Shown piece after piece: positions 7,507 to 16,105 of a stretch of DNA of 35,157 nt. Numbering within the stretch: position 1 is the first letter of the stretch; the number at the start of each line of letters is the position of its first letter. Under the pieces are notes generated by a model, which saw only the letters and a program-made list of their open reading frames with translations, ran no database searches and had not been told where the DNA came from. This DNA comes from an uncultured Clostridia bacterium (lineage in GTDB: Bacteria; Bacillota; Clostridia; TANB77; CAG-508), in assembly GCA_934130975.1 (NCBI GenBank), contig CAKOYU010000016.1, positions 1-35,157 of the forward strand, in the 5' to 3' direction. The translations under genes and the position numbers were made by a program.

Positions 7507-9381
7507 TCACATTTCATTGTCAAAGAAATAATCTTTTCTTGCAAGTACTGGTTTTAAACCTTTTTCATATATTAAAAGTTCATTATTTTTCAAATCATCT
7601 TTTATAAAATCTGAATCTATACCTAATAATTCGCTAAAGTACATAATATCTGATTTTATATTAGTTCCTAACAACATTTGTGTATCTATTGAATTCATTA
7701 TATTATAATATTCTTTTCCATAGATATCTTTTATGTTTTCCATATTATTTGTCATCAAACTTATTGATAATTTTCTACATCTAGCTAATTCTACATTTCT
7801 TGCAAAATCATAAATTTTTCCTAATCTTTCTATTTCATCTAACATTATATATATGTGTCCTTGTCCAATATTTCCAATTTTATATGTTGCTAAAAATTGG
7901 CTTATAAAAATATTATTGAATTTCGCATCTTCATTACGGTTTCCATTTTGCATTAGAAATATAGCTGTTTTTCCATCCTTTAATTCTTCAAACTCAAATT
8001 CGTCAACAATTTCACTATCTTCTTTTATTCCATTTATTACAAAAGACAGTTTTAATATTGCAGTAGAAACTATACTTTGATATGTTTTTTCAGGAAATGT
8101 CTTTAAAATCGTATAATATTTATATGCTTTTGTATTTTCTTCAAATATATCAAAATTTGCAAATAAATTTTCTTTTGGCAATCCTAATAATTTGAAACAA
8201 GTAAGTAAATCTTTTTTATCCTCATTTTCTATAACATAATAAATTACTGTCTTCATCAAACTCTTAGAAGCATCATTCCAAAATTCATCATCCTCATCTT
8301 CCACTAAGATATTAGCTAGATTTTCTATGTCATCATCAGTTTTTATATGGCTTAAAGGATTATATTTATATTTGTCTTCTTCATCAATATTATTTTCTAT
8401 GTCTCTATTTTCATAATTTAGTACTTTTATTTTATATCCATTGTTTTTTAGATATTTATGAGTTTTGTCATAAACTTCTCCTAATGGGTCTACAATAATA
8501 TATGAACCTAACATTTTTAATGTATTAGTAACTGTATATGCTGATGATTTTCCTGCTCCACTTCCCCCAACAATTAATGTGTTTACATTTCCTCTCTTAT
8601 CTTCTGGTAATACGATGTCTTTTCCTAAAGTTAGTCCTCTTCCGTCTTTTGTTAGAATATTATACATTTTTTCTTTATTTTCAAACATTTCTTCCATAAA
8701 ATTAATCCCTCCTATTTTTTCTAATACATAATAGTATTCATCTTTCCATTCTATAAAAAGATATTTCTTTCCATTGACTTTTTTATACTCATAACGGTTT
8801 ACACTCTTTGGTTTTATAATATCTAATATATAATCTTTAGTATATTTAGCTATTACACTTTTCTTATTAATGTACACTATTACTTCATTTTCTATTGGAT
8901 TTATTGTAATTCTTTCGAGCTCAAAATCTTGATTTTTTTCTTGCTCTCTGTATTTAAATTTTTGATTTTTCTTTAGTAATGCGATTGTTTTCCAAAAGCC
9001 TATTATTCTGTAATCCTTCTTATAGTATCCTTTAAATTTAAATGGCTTTTTAGTTTTTTTTACCTCCTCTCCCTTTGTGCTTGTACTATCTATGTCTTTA
9101 AGAATGTTAATGTTAGAAGTATATTGAATTATTTTTTCTTGATATTCTTCAATTTTATTCTTTACTAGCTTTTCATCATATTTTTTTATCTCGTCTAATG
9201 AAAAGCCTAGTTTTTTTAGATATAAAATTTGATTCATTTGTTTTATGTTCTCATCATCATAATATCTATATCCAGAATATTTATCAATATAGCAAGGCTT
9301 TAACAATTCTTTTTCTTCATAGAATCTTATTGTTTTTATTGTTACATTAAATATTTTTGCAAATTCTCCTATTTTTAACAT
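7507..9381 (-). CDS. MerR-type HTH regulator fused to a VirD4/TraG-type coupling ATPase (624 aa)
   Basis: Residues 1-70 are a clear MerR DNA-binding domain (KIGEFAKIFNVTIKTIRFYE, then GYRYYD). A helix follows (72-96), then a domain (about 115-222: YRIIGFWKTI ... YEYKKVNGKKYLFIEWKD ... YYVLEK) that I recall from other Firmicutes MerR proteins. Residues 240-624 are a type IV coupling ATPase: Walker A GGSGAGKSS (272-280), DPLGEVYDKT (298-307), YNPL, FWNDASKSL (367-375) and Walker B YIMLDEIERLG (511-521). It ends with the usual YGKEYYNIMNSIDTQMLLGTN stretch. The N-terminal membrane helices of VirD4 are absent. Frame and ribosome site (AGGAGG) are clean and the promoter is MerR-type. No relaxase or secretion channel is in view. 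Confidence 0.9.
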   Translation of the reverse strand: MLKIGEFAKIFNVTIKTIRFYEEKELLKPCYIDKYSGYRYYDDENIKQMNQILYLKKLGFSLDEIKKYDEKLVKNKIEEYQEKIIQYTSNINILKDIDSTSTKGEEVKKTKKPFKFKGYYKKDYRIIGFWKTIALLKKNQKFKYREQEKNQDFELERITINPIENEVIVYINKKSVIAKYTKDYILDIIKPKSVNRYEYKKVNGKKYLFIEWKDEYYYVLEKIGGINFMEEMFENKEKMYNILTKDGRGLTLGKDIVLPEDKRGNVNTLIVGGSGAGKSSAYTVTNTLKMLGSYIIVDPLGEVYDKTHKYLKNNGYKIKVLNYENRDIENNIDEEDKYKYNPLSHIKTDDDIENLANILVEDEDDEFWNDASKSLMKTVIYYVIENEDKKDLLTCFKLLGLPKENLFANFDIFEENTKAYKYYTILKTFPEKTYQSIVSTAILKLSFVINGIKEDSEIVDEFEFEELKDGKTAIFLMQNGNRNEDAKFNNIFISQFLATYKIGNIGQGHIYIMLDEIERLGKIYDFARNVELARCRKLSISLMTNNMENIKDIYGKEYYNIMNSIDTQMLLGTNIKSDIMYFSELLGIDSDFIKDDLKNNELLIYEKGLKPVLARKDYFFDNEM

Positions 9382-9399
9382 TCTTTTCCTCCTAATTCA

Positions 9400-9430
9400 A
9401 CTATACCCCTAACCTTAAGGGGAGAGTCAA
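9400..9430 (-). promoter_or_regulatory. MerR-type promoter/operator of the fusion gene
   Basis: On the minus strand, TTGACT, a 19-base spacer (CTCCCCTTAAGGTTAGGGG) and TATAGT. MerR-family activated promoters have a 19-20 bp spacer that carries the operator dyad; here CCCCT and AGGGG form it. AGGAGG and the ATG at 9381 follow directly, so the fusion protein probably binds its own promoter. Confidence 0.8.
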
Positions 9431-9449
9431 TAGTTTTTTATTAATTAAC

Positions 9450-9821
9450 TTAGTTGCGGGAATGAAAAAGTACTTTTCCCTTTTTATTATATATAGTATT
9501 TTTATAGTTTTTAATTTCGTTTTCATTTAAATTATTATATAATGTAACTGTTCTTTCTTTAGTATATGAATATAGACCATCCGGGAAATATGATACTGTA
9601 TCAACGATAACTTTGTTATCATAAATATAATAATCTGCATCTGAACCATCCATATATGAATTGTAATCTTCATCTTTTCTTATATAATCATCAGGTATTG
9701 TAAAATTTATTTTTAAATAATATTTTACTCCTAATAAAATGCTACAAATACTTATTATACTTATAGCTATAAGCAATATCAACTTTTTCTTGCCAAGCGA
9801 ACGTCCTTTATTATTTTCCAT
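9450..9821 (-). CDS. Hypothetical single-pass membrane protein (123 aa)
   Basis: I chose ATG 9821 (MENNKGRSLGKKK) because AAAGGAG lies 8 bases upstream; the longer frame to 9869 has no better site. A basic N-terminus is followed by one membrane helix (about 14-36, LILLIAISIISICSILLGV) and a polar domain of about 85 residues rich in Tyr, Asn and Asp (DYIRKDEDYNSYMDGSDADY), which should face outward. Not recognised. It follows the 62-residue membrane protein and probably ends the recG operon; no clear terminator is seen before the MerR-type promoter. Confidence 0.7.
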   Translation of the reverse strand: MENNKGRSLGKKKLILLIAISIISICSILLGVKYYLKINFTIPDDYIRKDEDYNSYMDGSDADYYIYDNKVIVDTVSYFPDGLYSYTKERTVTLYNNLNENEIKNYKNTIYNKKGKVLFHSRN

Positions 9822-9862
9822 ATATTTATCTCCTTTCATATTAATAGCAAAAAGATAGTTTC

Positions 9863-10051
9863 CTAGCAAAAGAAAACTATCAATCCACCAGCCATTGCAA
9901 GTATTGCACCCAAAATTTTGAAGCCACTAGTAGCCTCATTTTGGTCACCAAACCCAAAAGCCTTTTTAGTAATAATTCTAGCATCATAAACCAAAATTAC
10001 ACCAGCTAATAAAATAAGTACACCTATTAATCTTCCAATTATTTGTAACAT
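9863..10051 (-). CDS. Small two-helix membrane protein (62 aa)
   Basis: Two hydrophobic segments (about 3-22 and 43-61) flank a conserved-looking loop VYDARIITKKAFGFGDQNEATSGFKILG. I recall close relatives as unnamed small proteins in many Clostridia. AAAGGATG precedes the ATG. It lies about 57 bases downstream of recG and 41 bases upstream of the next gene, so it is probably in the recG transcript. Function unknown. Confidence 0.7.
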   Translation of the reverse strand: MLQIIGRLIGVLILLAGVILVYDARIITKKAFGFGDQNEATSGFKILGAILAMAGGLIVFFC

Positions 10052-10108
10052 AATATCAACATCCTTTTCTCTGCCAATCGCTGTTTCTGTACCAGCAATA
10101 GCAATAAT

Positions 10109-12157
10109 TTAAATTTCTATTCTTGAACTAAACTTCTCTTTTACCAAGTCATTTAGTTTTGCATTTTTCTCTTTTTCAAGTAATGGATCATCTTCCATAA
10201 TTTTTAAAGCTAATTTTTGAACCTTTTTCAAAACTGCTATATCTTCAAACAGATTAGCAATTTTAAATTCTGGAAGTCCATGTTGTTCTGTTCCGAAAAA
10301 GTCGCCAGAACCTCTAAGTTCTAAGTCTTTTTCAGAAATTATAAATCCGTCATTTGTATCACACATTACTTTCATCCTTTGTCTTATTGTTTCGCTATTT
10401 CCTTCGTATTTTAGAATGCAATATGATTGATATTCGCCTCTTCCTACTCTTCCACGTAATTGGTGCAATTGTGCTAATCCAAATCTTTCTGCATTTTCTA
10501 CTACCATAATGCTTGCATTTGGAACATTAACTCCAACTTCTATTACAGTTGTTGCAATCAAAATTTGAATTTCACCATTTTTAAATCTTTCCATAATTTC
10601 ATCTTTTTCTTTTGGTTTCATTTTTCCATGTAAATATGCTACTTTATATTCACTAAATGTTTCTTTTTGATATTTTTCTGCAAGTTCAATTACTGATTGC
10701 AAGCCCTCCATATCTTCGTTTTCTTCAACTAATGGACATACTATATATGCTTGCCTGCCTTCTGTTATTTGTTTTCTTATAAAATTGTTTACTCTTTCTT
10801 CCATATTTTTTCTAACTGCATATGTTTCAATTTTCTTTCTGTTTGGTGGAAGTTCATCTATTATAGATATATCCAAATCTCCATACAATATTAATGCAAG
10901 TGTTCTTGGAATTGGTGTTGCAGACATTGCAATTACATCCGGATTTTTTCCTTTAGATGCTATAGTTCCTCTTTGTTTTACTCCAAAACGGTGTTGTTCA
11001 TCTGTTACGACTAATCCTAAGTTTTTGAATACTACATTTTCTTCTAATATTGCATGAGTTCCTATTAATATATCTATTTCTCCATTTTGTAGTTTTTCTA
11101 ATATTTCTGTTTTCTTCTTTTTAGTAACACTTGAAATTAATAGCTCTACTCTTATTCCAAGTTCTTCTAATATTCCTTGAAAACTTTCTAAATGCTGACT
11201 TGCAAGTATTGCCGTTGGTGCCATTATTGTTGCTTGATATCCTGATTTTACTGCTTTATATGCTGATATCATTGCTACTACTGTTTTTCCTGAACCAACA
11301 TCTCCTTGTAGAAGTCTATTCATTGGCTTGTTGCTTTCCATATCTTTATCAATTTCTTCTAATACTCGTAGTTGTGCTTTTGTTAATTTAAATGGCAAAA
11401 TGTTTATTACATCTGACATATATACATCTTTACTAAATTGTATTCCATCTGTTTCGTGTTCATAATTATTTTTTAATTTTAATAATGCTAATTGTGTTGT
11501 AAGTAGCTCTTCAAATACTAGTCTTTCTCTCGCCTTATTAAAATCTGAAAACTCTACTGGAAAGTGTATTCTTTCAATTGTATTGTTTATATCCCATAAA
11601 TTGTTTTCTTTTAATATGTATTCTGGCAATGTTTCTGGCAATTGCCCTTTTACTTCTAAAAGTCCATTTTCTATAATTCTTCTTAATGTTGTTTGCTTTA
11701 GCTCATATGTTAATGGATAAATTGGAATAATTTTTCCTGTATTTTTACTTTGGTCAATTTCATCATATACAGGCGAATTCATTTCTAATCTTCCACTTTT
11801 GTTTGATATTTTCCCAAAAAATCTGTACATTCTTCCAGGTTGAAATTTATCTCTTAAATATCCTTGATTGAACCATGTTATATAACATGTTCCTGTTTGG
11901 TCTTTTACAATTAGTCTGCTTATTGTCATTCTTCCTTTGTGCATTTCGCTGATTCGTCCTGTTGGCATTGCTTCTATTAAAACTTCTTCTCCATCTGTAC
12001 ATTCATATAAGTTTTTCGGCTTACTTCTGTCTTCATAGTCTCTTGGATAGTATTCTATTAAATCTTTTAATGTATATATTTTTAGTTTATTCAGTAGTTT
12101 TACCCTGCTTGGGCCTACTGTTTTTACATATTTTACATCTTTGTTTAGGTCTAACAT
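10109..12157 (-). CDS. recG: ATP-dependent DNA helicase RecG
   Basis: Branch-migration helicase that remodels stalled replication forks and Holliday junctions. The N-terminal wedge (OB-fold) domain includes VGPSRVKLLNKLKIYTLKDL. The helicase core has Walker A LLQGDVGSGKTVVAM, motif II TDEQHRFGVKQRG, motif III AMSATPIPRTLAL, and the late motifs IATTVIEVGVNVPNA and QLRGRVGRG. The C-terminal GSGDFFGTEQHGLPEF is typical of RecG. The length of 682 is normal. It starts about 13 bases after the HEPN gene, so it should be expressed from the MNT promoter. Confidence 0.97.
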   Translation of the reverse strand: MLDLNKDVKYVKTVGPSRVKLLNKLKIYTLKDLIEYYPRDYEDRSKPKNLYECTDGEEVLIEAMPTGRISEMHKGRMTISRLIVKDQTGTCYITWFNQGYLRDKFQPGRMYRFFGKISNKSGRLEMNSPVYDEIDQSKNTGKIIPIYPLTYELKQTTLRRIIENGLLEVKGQLPETLPEYILKENNLWDINNTIERIHFPVEFSDFNKARERLVFEELLTTQLALLKLKNNYEHETDGIQFSKDVYMSDVINILPFKLTKAQLRVLEEIDKDMESNKPMNRLLQGDVGSGKTVVAMISAYKAVKSGYQATIMAPTAILASQHLESFQGILEELGIRVELLISSVTKKKKTEILEKLQNGEIDILIGTHAILEENVVFKNLGLVVTDEQHRFGVKQRGTIASKGKNPDVIAMSATPIPRTLALILYGDLDISIIDELPPNRKKIETYAVRKNMEERVNNFIRKQITEGRQAYIVCPLVEENEDMEGLQSVIELAEKYQKETFSEYKVAYLHGKMKPKEKDEIMERFKNGEIQILIATTVIEVGVNVPNASIMVVENAERFGLAQLHQLRGRVGRGEYQSYCILKYEGNSETIRQRMKVMCDTNDGFIISEKDLELRGSGDFFGTEQHGLPEFKIANLFEDIAVLKKVQKLALKIMEDDPLLEKEKNAKLNDLVKEKFSSRIEI

Positions 12158-12170
12158 CTCTACTCCTCTA

Positions 12171-12560
12171 CTAGATTTGTTTTTCTAACTCTTCATTTAA
12201 TTTTTCTATTAATACAATGTATTTTTCTTTTATATCTTTATATATTTTTCTTGATGTTTCTTCATCATATAAATGAGACAATTTATTTCTATCTAGCATC
12301 ATATCAATCCATGTTTCTCCATCTTCAATTAATCCGTGTTGAAATGCTGTTCTTAAAACTTCTCTTGGACTTCCTGTAGTTTCAATTATTCCATTGTATT
12401 CCATTAAATCTTTCATTGTTTTCCATGCTAATTCAAATGTAAATTCAAATCTGTGTAATGTTCCATCTATTGCTATTTCTGTTTCTTTTTCATTTAATGC
12501 TTCTTTTAGTCTTTCTGTTGCCCTTGCTAGGTCTTGTTTTCTTTCTTCAAATCTCTTCAT
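12171..12560 (-). CDS. HEPN-type toxin (HI0074/HepT-like)
   Basis: All-helical HEPN-domain protein, the partner of the upstream MNT nucleotidyltransferase. The motif RNKLSHLYD (91-99) gives R-x4-H-x-Y, which in characterised HepT toxins is the RNase active site. The Tyr (Tyr98) is the residue that the cognate MntA antitoxin modifies with AMP. FEFTFELAWKTMKD (38-51) is the other family signature. Its ATG overlaps the MNT stop by one base, so translation is coupled. Length (129) is normal. The HI0073/HI0074 family also includes pairs not shown to be toxic, so toxin activity is inference. Confidence 0.88.
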   Translation of the reverse strand: MKRFEERKQDLARATERLKEALNEKETEIAIDGTLHRFEFTFELAWKTMKDLMEYNGIIETTGSPREVLRTAFQHGLIEDGETWIDMMLDRNKLSHLYDEETSRKIYKDIKEKYIVLIEKLNEELEKQI

Positions 12561-12847
12561 TAAAATTCAACTCCATCTCTTTTTATAGATTCTAGTAATT
12601 CTGGTCTAGTTTTGTCATCTATAAATACTAAATCTATTTTATAAATTATATCTAATAAATCTATTTCATTCATTATTTTATATTGTTCTTCCATTGAAAC
12701 ATCTTTCTCTATTGCTATATCTATATCTGATGTGTTTTTATAATCGCCTCTTGCCCTAGATCCAAATAAAATAAATTTATATTTTTTATTACTATTTACA
12801 ACCCCTTTTATTTTAACATATGTTTCTTCTGATAATCCAAATTTCAT
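12560..12847 (-). CDS. MNT-type minimal nucleotidyltransferase (antitoxin)
   Basis: Pol-beta-fold nucleotidyltransferase of 95 residues. GSRARGDY (29-36) and Asp41/Asp43 in SDIDIAI are the nucleotide- and metal-binding motif; Asp72 in KIDLVFID is the likely third carboxylate. All catalytic residues are present. In MntA-HepT systems this enzyme inactivates the HEPN toxin by AMP transfer to its Tyr. It is the first gene of the unit, with its own promoter at 12876-12904, and is followed by the HEPN gene and recG. Confidence 0.88.
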   Translation of the reverse strand: MKFGLSEETYVKIKGVVNSNKKYKFILFGSRARGDYKNTSDIDIAIEKDVSMEEQYKIMNEIDLLDIIYKIDLVFIDDKTRPELLESIKRDGVEF

Positions 12848-12875
12848 ATTTTTCCCTCTTCTTCCATATGTCTAC

Positions 12876-12904
12876 ATTTTACTATATAGATTTTCAAAAA
12901 TCAA
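12876..12904 (-). promoter_or_regulatory. Sigma-A-type promoter of the MNT-HEPN-recG unit
   Basis: On the minus strand, TTGATT, 17 bases, TAAAAT, about 30 bases upstream of the MNT start. Confidence 0.6.
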
Positions 12905-12910
12905 CAAAAA

Positions 12911-12933
12911 AAGCCCCAAATTGGGACTTTTTT
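12911..12933. terminator. Terminator after the lysS-to-phosphoesterase operon
   Basis: AAGCCCC (12911-12917) pairs with GGGACTT (12923-12929) around AAATT, with A- and T-runs on both sides, so it can work in both directions. Confidence 0.8.
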
Positions 12934-12968
12934 ATAAAATTTACAAATATTATCAATTCTTTAAAATA

Positions 12969-13679
12969 CTATAATCTGATTTTTTCTAATTTAAAATCTA
13001 ATCCATCAGCACTCACAAGTTTAAACTGAATACCTTCAATTTTGCCTTGAACAGCATCCTTTATAGAAGCACCATGCAGATGACCATAATAACATCTTTT
13101 AACATTATACTTTTTCATAAGCTCTACAAACTTAGCCTCTTGCTCAAGTTCAATTTTTGCTTTTGTTATAGGAGGATAATGCATAAACACTATTATCTCT
13201 TTATCTTTTCCAAACTTATTTACTCCATCTTGCAAAGACAATTCTAATCTGATAAGTTCCCTATTTATTAATTTTTCATCAGTACCTTCGTCTGTAATAC
13301 TCCAGCCTCTAGTACCACATAAAATTTTATCTTCAAATTCATAACTATTATTGTATAGAAAATCTATATTATTAAAGTTATTGTCTTTTAAAAATTTTCT
13401 CATATTAGTCAAAGTTGTCCACCAATAGTCATGATTGCCTTTTAGCATTAACTTTTTTCCAGGTAAACTATTTAGATATCCAAAATCAAATTTTGTATCT
13501 TCTAAATATGTTTCCCATGAAAAATCGCCTGGTAAAACAACTAAGTCATCTTCTTTTACTTTTTCTATCCAATCTTTTCTTATTTTTTCTTCATGACCTG
13601 ACCAATTATCTCCAAATATGTCCATTGGTTTTGGCACTCTAAATGATAAATGAAGGTCTGCTATTACAAATATTGACAT
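12969..13679 (-). CDS. Calcineurin-like metallophosphoesterase
   Basis: Two-metal phosphoesterase with all the family motifs: D-L-H (Asp8, His10 in ADLHLSF), GDFSW (51-55), GNHDYWW (81-87), MHYPP and GHLHG. Length 236. It resembles the predicted phosphohydrolase group COG1768; the substrate is unknown. AAAGGAAA precedes the ATG. It is last in a probable operon lysS-fic-protease-tsaD-phosphoesterase, 15 bases after tsaD, with a terminator about 40 bases downstream. Confidence 0.85.
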   Translation of the reverse strand: MSIFVIADLHLSFRVPKPMDIFGDNWSGHEEKIRKDWIEKVKEDDLVVLPGDFSWETYLEDTKFDFGYLNSLPGKKLMLKGNHDYWWTTLTNMRKFLKDNNFNNIDFLYNNSYEFEDKILCGTRGWSITDEGTDEKLINRELIRLELSLQDGVNKFGKDKEIIVFMHYPPITKAKIELEQEAKFVELMKKYNVKRCYYGHLHGASIKDAVQGKIEGIQFKLVSADGLDFKLEKIRL

Positions 13680-13694
13680 ATTATTTTTCCTTTT

Positions 13695-14693
13695 CTAATC
13701 TCCAATTTTCAAGTTTGGTACTGCATTTAGTGTATTTTCTGAAATATCTCCATTTAGATATCTATAATATCCTGCTGCTCCTATCATTGCTGCATTATCT
13801 GTGCAAAGTTTTAAATCTGGCTTGTATATTTTTATTCCTTGTTGTTCTAATTTTTCGAATTCACTTCTAATATAAGTATTTGCTGATACTCCACCTGCTA
13901 GGACAACTTTTTTTATTCCTGTTTGTTCTATTGCCTTTGTAATGTTTTCTATTAACACTTCTGTTACAGCCTTCTCAAAACTCATACATAAGTCTTCTTT
14001 GCTTACATCTGGATTTTTATGATGCAAATTTATTACTGCAGTTTTTATTCCACTAAAACTAAAATCTAAGTTTTCAAAATGTGTTTTTGGGAAGTCTATG
14101 CTTGGTTGACCTTGTTGTGCTAATTTATCAACTTTTGGTCCTCCTGGATATCCTAAGCCAACTACTCTTGCAACTTTATCAAAAGCCTCTCCTATTGCAT
14201 CATCACGTGTTCTGCCTAGAACTTCCATATCACAATAGTCTTTTACATATACTATTTGTGTATTTCCACCTGATGTTAACATACATAAAAATGGTGGTTC
14301 TAAATCTGGATGTGTTATGTAATTTGCTGCAATATGTCCTTCTAGATGATTTACTCCTACTAATGGCTTATTTAGTGCATATGCTAGCCCTCTCCCATAA
14401 GATACACCTACCAATAATGCACCTACTAATCCTGGTCCATATGTTGGTGCAATTACATCTACATCTTCAAATTTCATATTTGCTTCTTCAATCGCTGTTT
14501 TGGCAACTCTTGATATTGCTTCTATATGATTTCTTGATGCAATCTCCGGAACTACTCCTCCATATTGTTCATGAATTTTTATTTGTGTGTCTATTATATT
14601 AGATAAAACTTCTCTACCGTTTTTTACAACGGCAACAGAAGTTTCATCGCAACTTGATTCTATTCCTAAAACTATTATATCTTTTTTTGTCAT
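13695..14693 (-). CDS. tsaD: tRNA N6-adenosine threonylcarbamoyltransferase TsaD
   Basis: Catalytic subunit that transfers the threonylcarbamoyl group from threonylcarbamoyl-AMP to A37 of tRNAs reading ANN codons, working with TsaB and TsaE. The signature is GIESSCDETSVAVV (10-23), metal ligands His116 and His120 in NHLEGHIAAN, then TSGGNTQIVYV, FSFSGIKTA, AGGVSANTYIR and the C-terminal TDNAAMIGAAGYY. Length 332 is normal. AGGAG precedes the ATG. It follows the site-2 protease gene by about 17 bases. Confidence 0.97.
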   Translation of the reverse strand: MTKKDIIVLGIESSCDETSVAVVKNGREVLSNIIDTQIKIHEQYGGVVPEIASRNHIEAISRVAKTAIEEANMKFEDVDVIAPTYGPGLVGALLVGVSYGRGLAYALNKPLVGVNHLEGHIAANYITHPDLEPPFLCMLTSGGNTQIVYVKDYCDMEVLGRTRDDAIGEAFDKVARVVGLGYPGGPKVDKLAQQGQPSIDFPKTHFENLDFSFSGIKTAVINLHHKNPDVSKEDLCMSFEKAVTEVLIENITKAIEQTGIKKVVLAGGVSANTYIRSEFEKLEQQGIKIYKPDLKLCTDNAAMIGAAGYYRYLNGDISENTLNAVPNLKIGD

Positions 14694-14710
14694 TTATATT
14701 TCTCCTAATT

Positions 14711-15448
14711 TTATAATAATCCAAATATTCTCATTGCTAGACCTAATATTCCTTCTGTCATTGAATCTATAAGTGGTGAAATTAGTCTTCCTGCAATTCC
14801 TGTTATCCATATAATTAAAAATATAAAATAAAATATTTGTTGATTATTTATAAACCATGTTTTGGCATTTCTTGGTAGTATTGGTAAAAATATTTTTGAA
14901 CCATCTAATGGTGGTAATGGTATTAAATTAAACACTCCAAGTCCTATATTCATTGTAATAATACTTGCTACTATTGCTATTATTATTGTTCCTACTTTAT
15001 TTAGTAAGAATCCTGCTCCTGCAAATTTTATTATTGCACAATAAATTAGTGCAAATATTATTGCTGTAATAAAATTCATTAATGGTCCTGCAAATGATAC
15101 TATTGCATCTGCTTTTTCTACTGAAATATTTCTATTATAATTTCTTGGGTCTATTTCTACTGGCTTGCCCCATCCTATATGTGCAAATAATAGCATTGCT
15201 AATCCTAATGGATCAACATGGTCAAATGGGTTTAAGCTTAGTCTTCCTTGTCTTACAGGTGTGTCATCTCCCAATTTGTATGCTGCAAATGCATGACCAA
15301 ATTCGTGCACTGTTATTGCTAACAATACTGCTGGTATTGATAATATCAAACTAAATATTCCACTTGTGCCATAACTCATTAATGATATTACTACCAATAT
15401 TCCTATTATTATATATAATGTTTTTTTATCTATATTAAATCCAAACAT
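14711..15448 (-). CDS. Site-2 protease family (M50) membrane metalloprotease
   Basis: Intramembrane zinc protease of the short M50 type. HEFGH (48-52) supplies two zinc ligands and the catalytic Glu, and NLIPLPPLDG (174-183) supplies the Asp ligand. There are about five or six membrane helices and no PDZ domain. Length 245. The substrate is unknown; such proteins are common in Firmicutes outside the SpoIVFB and RseP groups, and the position next to tsaD gives no clue. AGGAG precedes the ATG. Confidence 0.9.
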   Translation of the reverse strand: MFGFNIDKKTLYIIIGILVVISLMSYGTSGIFSLILSIPAVLLAITVHEFGHAFAAYKLGDDTPVRQGRLSLNPFDHVDPLGLAMLLFAHIGWGKPVEIDPRNYNRNISVEKADAIVSFAGPLMNFITAIIFALIYCAIIKFAGAGFLLNKVGTIIIAIVASIITMNIGLGVFNLIPLPPLDGSKIFLPILPRNAKTWFINNQQIFYFIFLIIWITGIAGRLISPLIDSMTEGILGLAMRIFGLL

Positions 15449-15482
15449 ATATTGCTCCTATCTTCCCCTGAATTTTCTTTTA

Positions 15483-16088
15483 TTATAATTCGTCTGTTTT
15501 AAATGATAGATAACCTTCATATAAATAGCTGTTATCAATACCTTTCATATATACTTCTCTATCATTTGTTTTATCTGTTAAAGCTTGCTTTAATAGTTCT
15601 TTAATTTCTGTATCTTTTATCGGGCTGCGTTCCATTGCAAGCAAATAATCTGTTTTATCAACCTTGCTCCAATCAACTACTAAATGAAGCTCCTTTTTTA
15701 ATATTAAGTCTAACCAAATTCTTGTACTTCTTCCATTTCCTTCTCTAAATGGATGTGCAATATTCATTTCTACATATTTTTCTATTATTTCTTCATATGT
15801 TGATTGGGGCATTTTTTCAATATTTTTAACAGCTTCTTCAATGTAAGCAAGAGGGGTAAATCTAAAATTTCCCTTTGCTATATTTACTTTTCTTATTTCT
15901 CCTGCAAATTCATATATTTCTTCAAATAAATATTTATGAATTGCTTTTAAAGCTTGAAATGTTCCTGCATCTAGTGTATTTAAATATTCTGTATCAAACA
16001 TTTTCTTTGCTCTTTTTTTACTAATTTTTTCTTCTTCTCTAGCCAATTCTGCTGGGTCTGTAATGTTTAATTTATTTTCTAAAATCAT
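15483..16088 (-). CDS. Fic-domain protein, class III (self-inhibited)
   Basis: Fic enzyme that probably transfers AMP (or another nucleotide moiety) to a protein target. The active site HPFREGNGR (112-120) is complete, with His112 as the base. Near the C-terminus, SYLYEG (187-192) matches the inhibitory helix consensus [S/T]xxxE[G/N]. Its position marks a class III Fic in which Glu191 would block ATP binding until the helix is displaced, as in the Neisseria meningitidis protein. Length 201 also fits that type. It lies 17 bases after lysS, an unusual place. No separate antitoxin is seen, as expected for class III. The target is unknown. Confidence 0.9.
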   Translation of the reverse strand: MILENKLNITDPAELAREEEKISKKRAKKMFDTEYLNTLDAGTFQALKAIHKYLFEEIYEFAGEIRKVNIAKGNFRFTPLAYIEEAVKNIEKMPQSTYEEIIEKYVEMNIAHPFREGNGRSTRIWLDLILKKELHLVVDWSKVDKTDYLLAMERSPIKDTEIKELLKQALTDKTNDREVYMKGIDNSYLYEGYLSFKTDEL

Positions 16089-16105
16089 TATTAACTCCCT
16101 ATATA

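Noticed and set aside
7507..9381. Integrative conjugative element, based on the VirD4-like ATPase
   Set aside because: No relaxase, VirB4, integrase or attachment repeat is visible, and the ATPase lacks membrane helices and is fused to a regulator.
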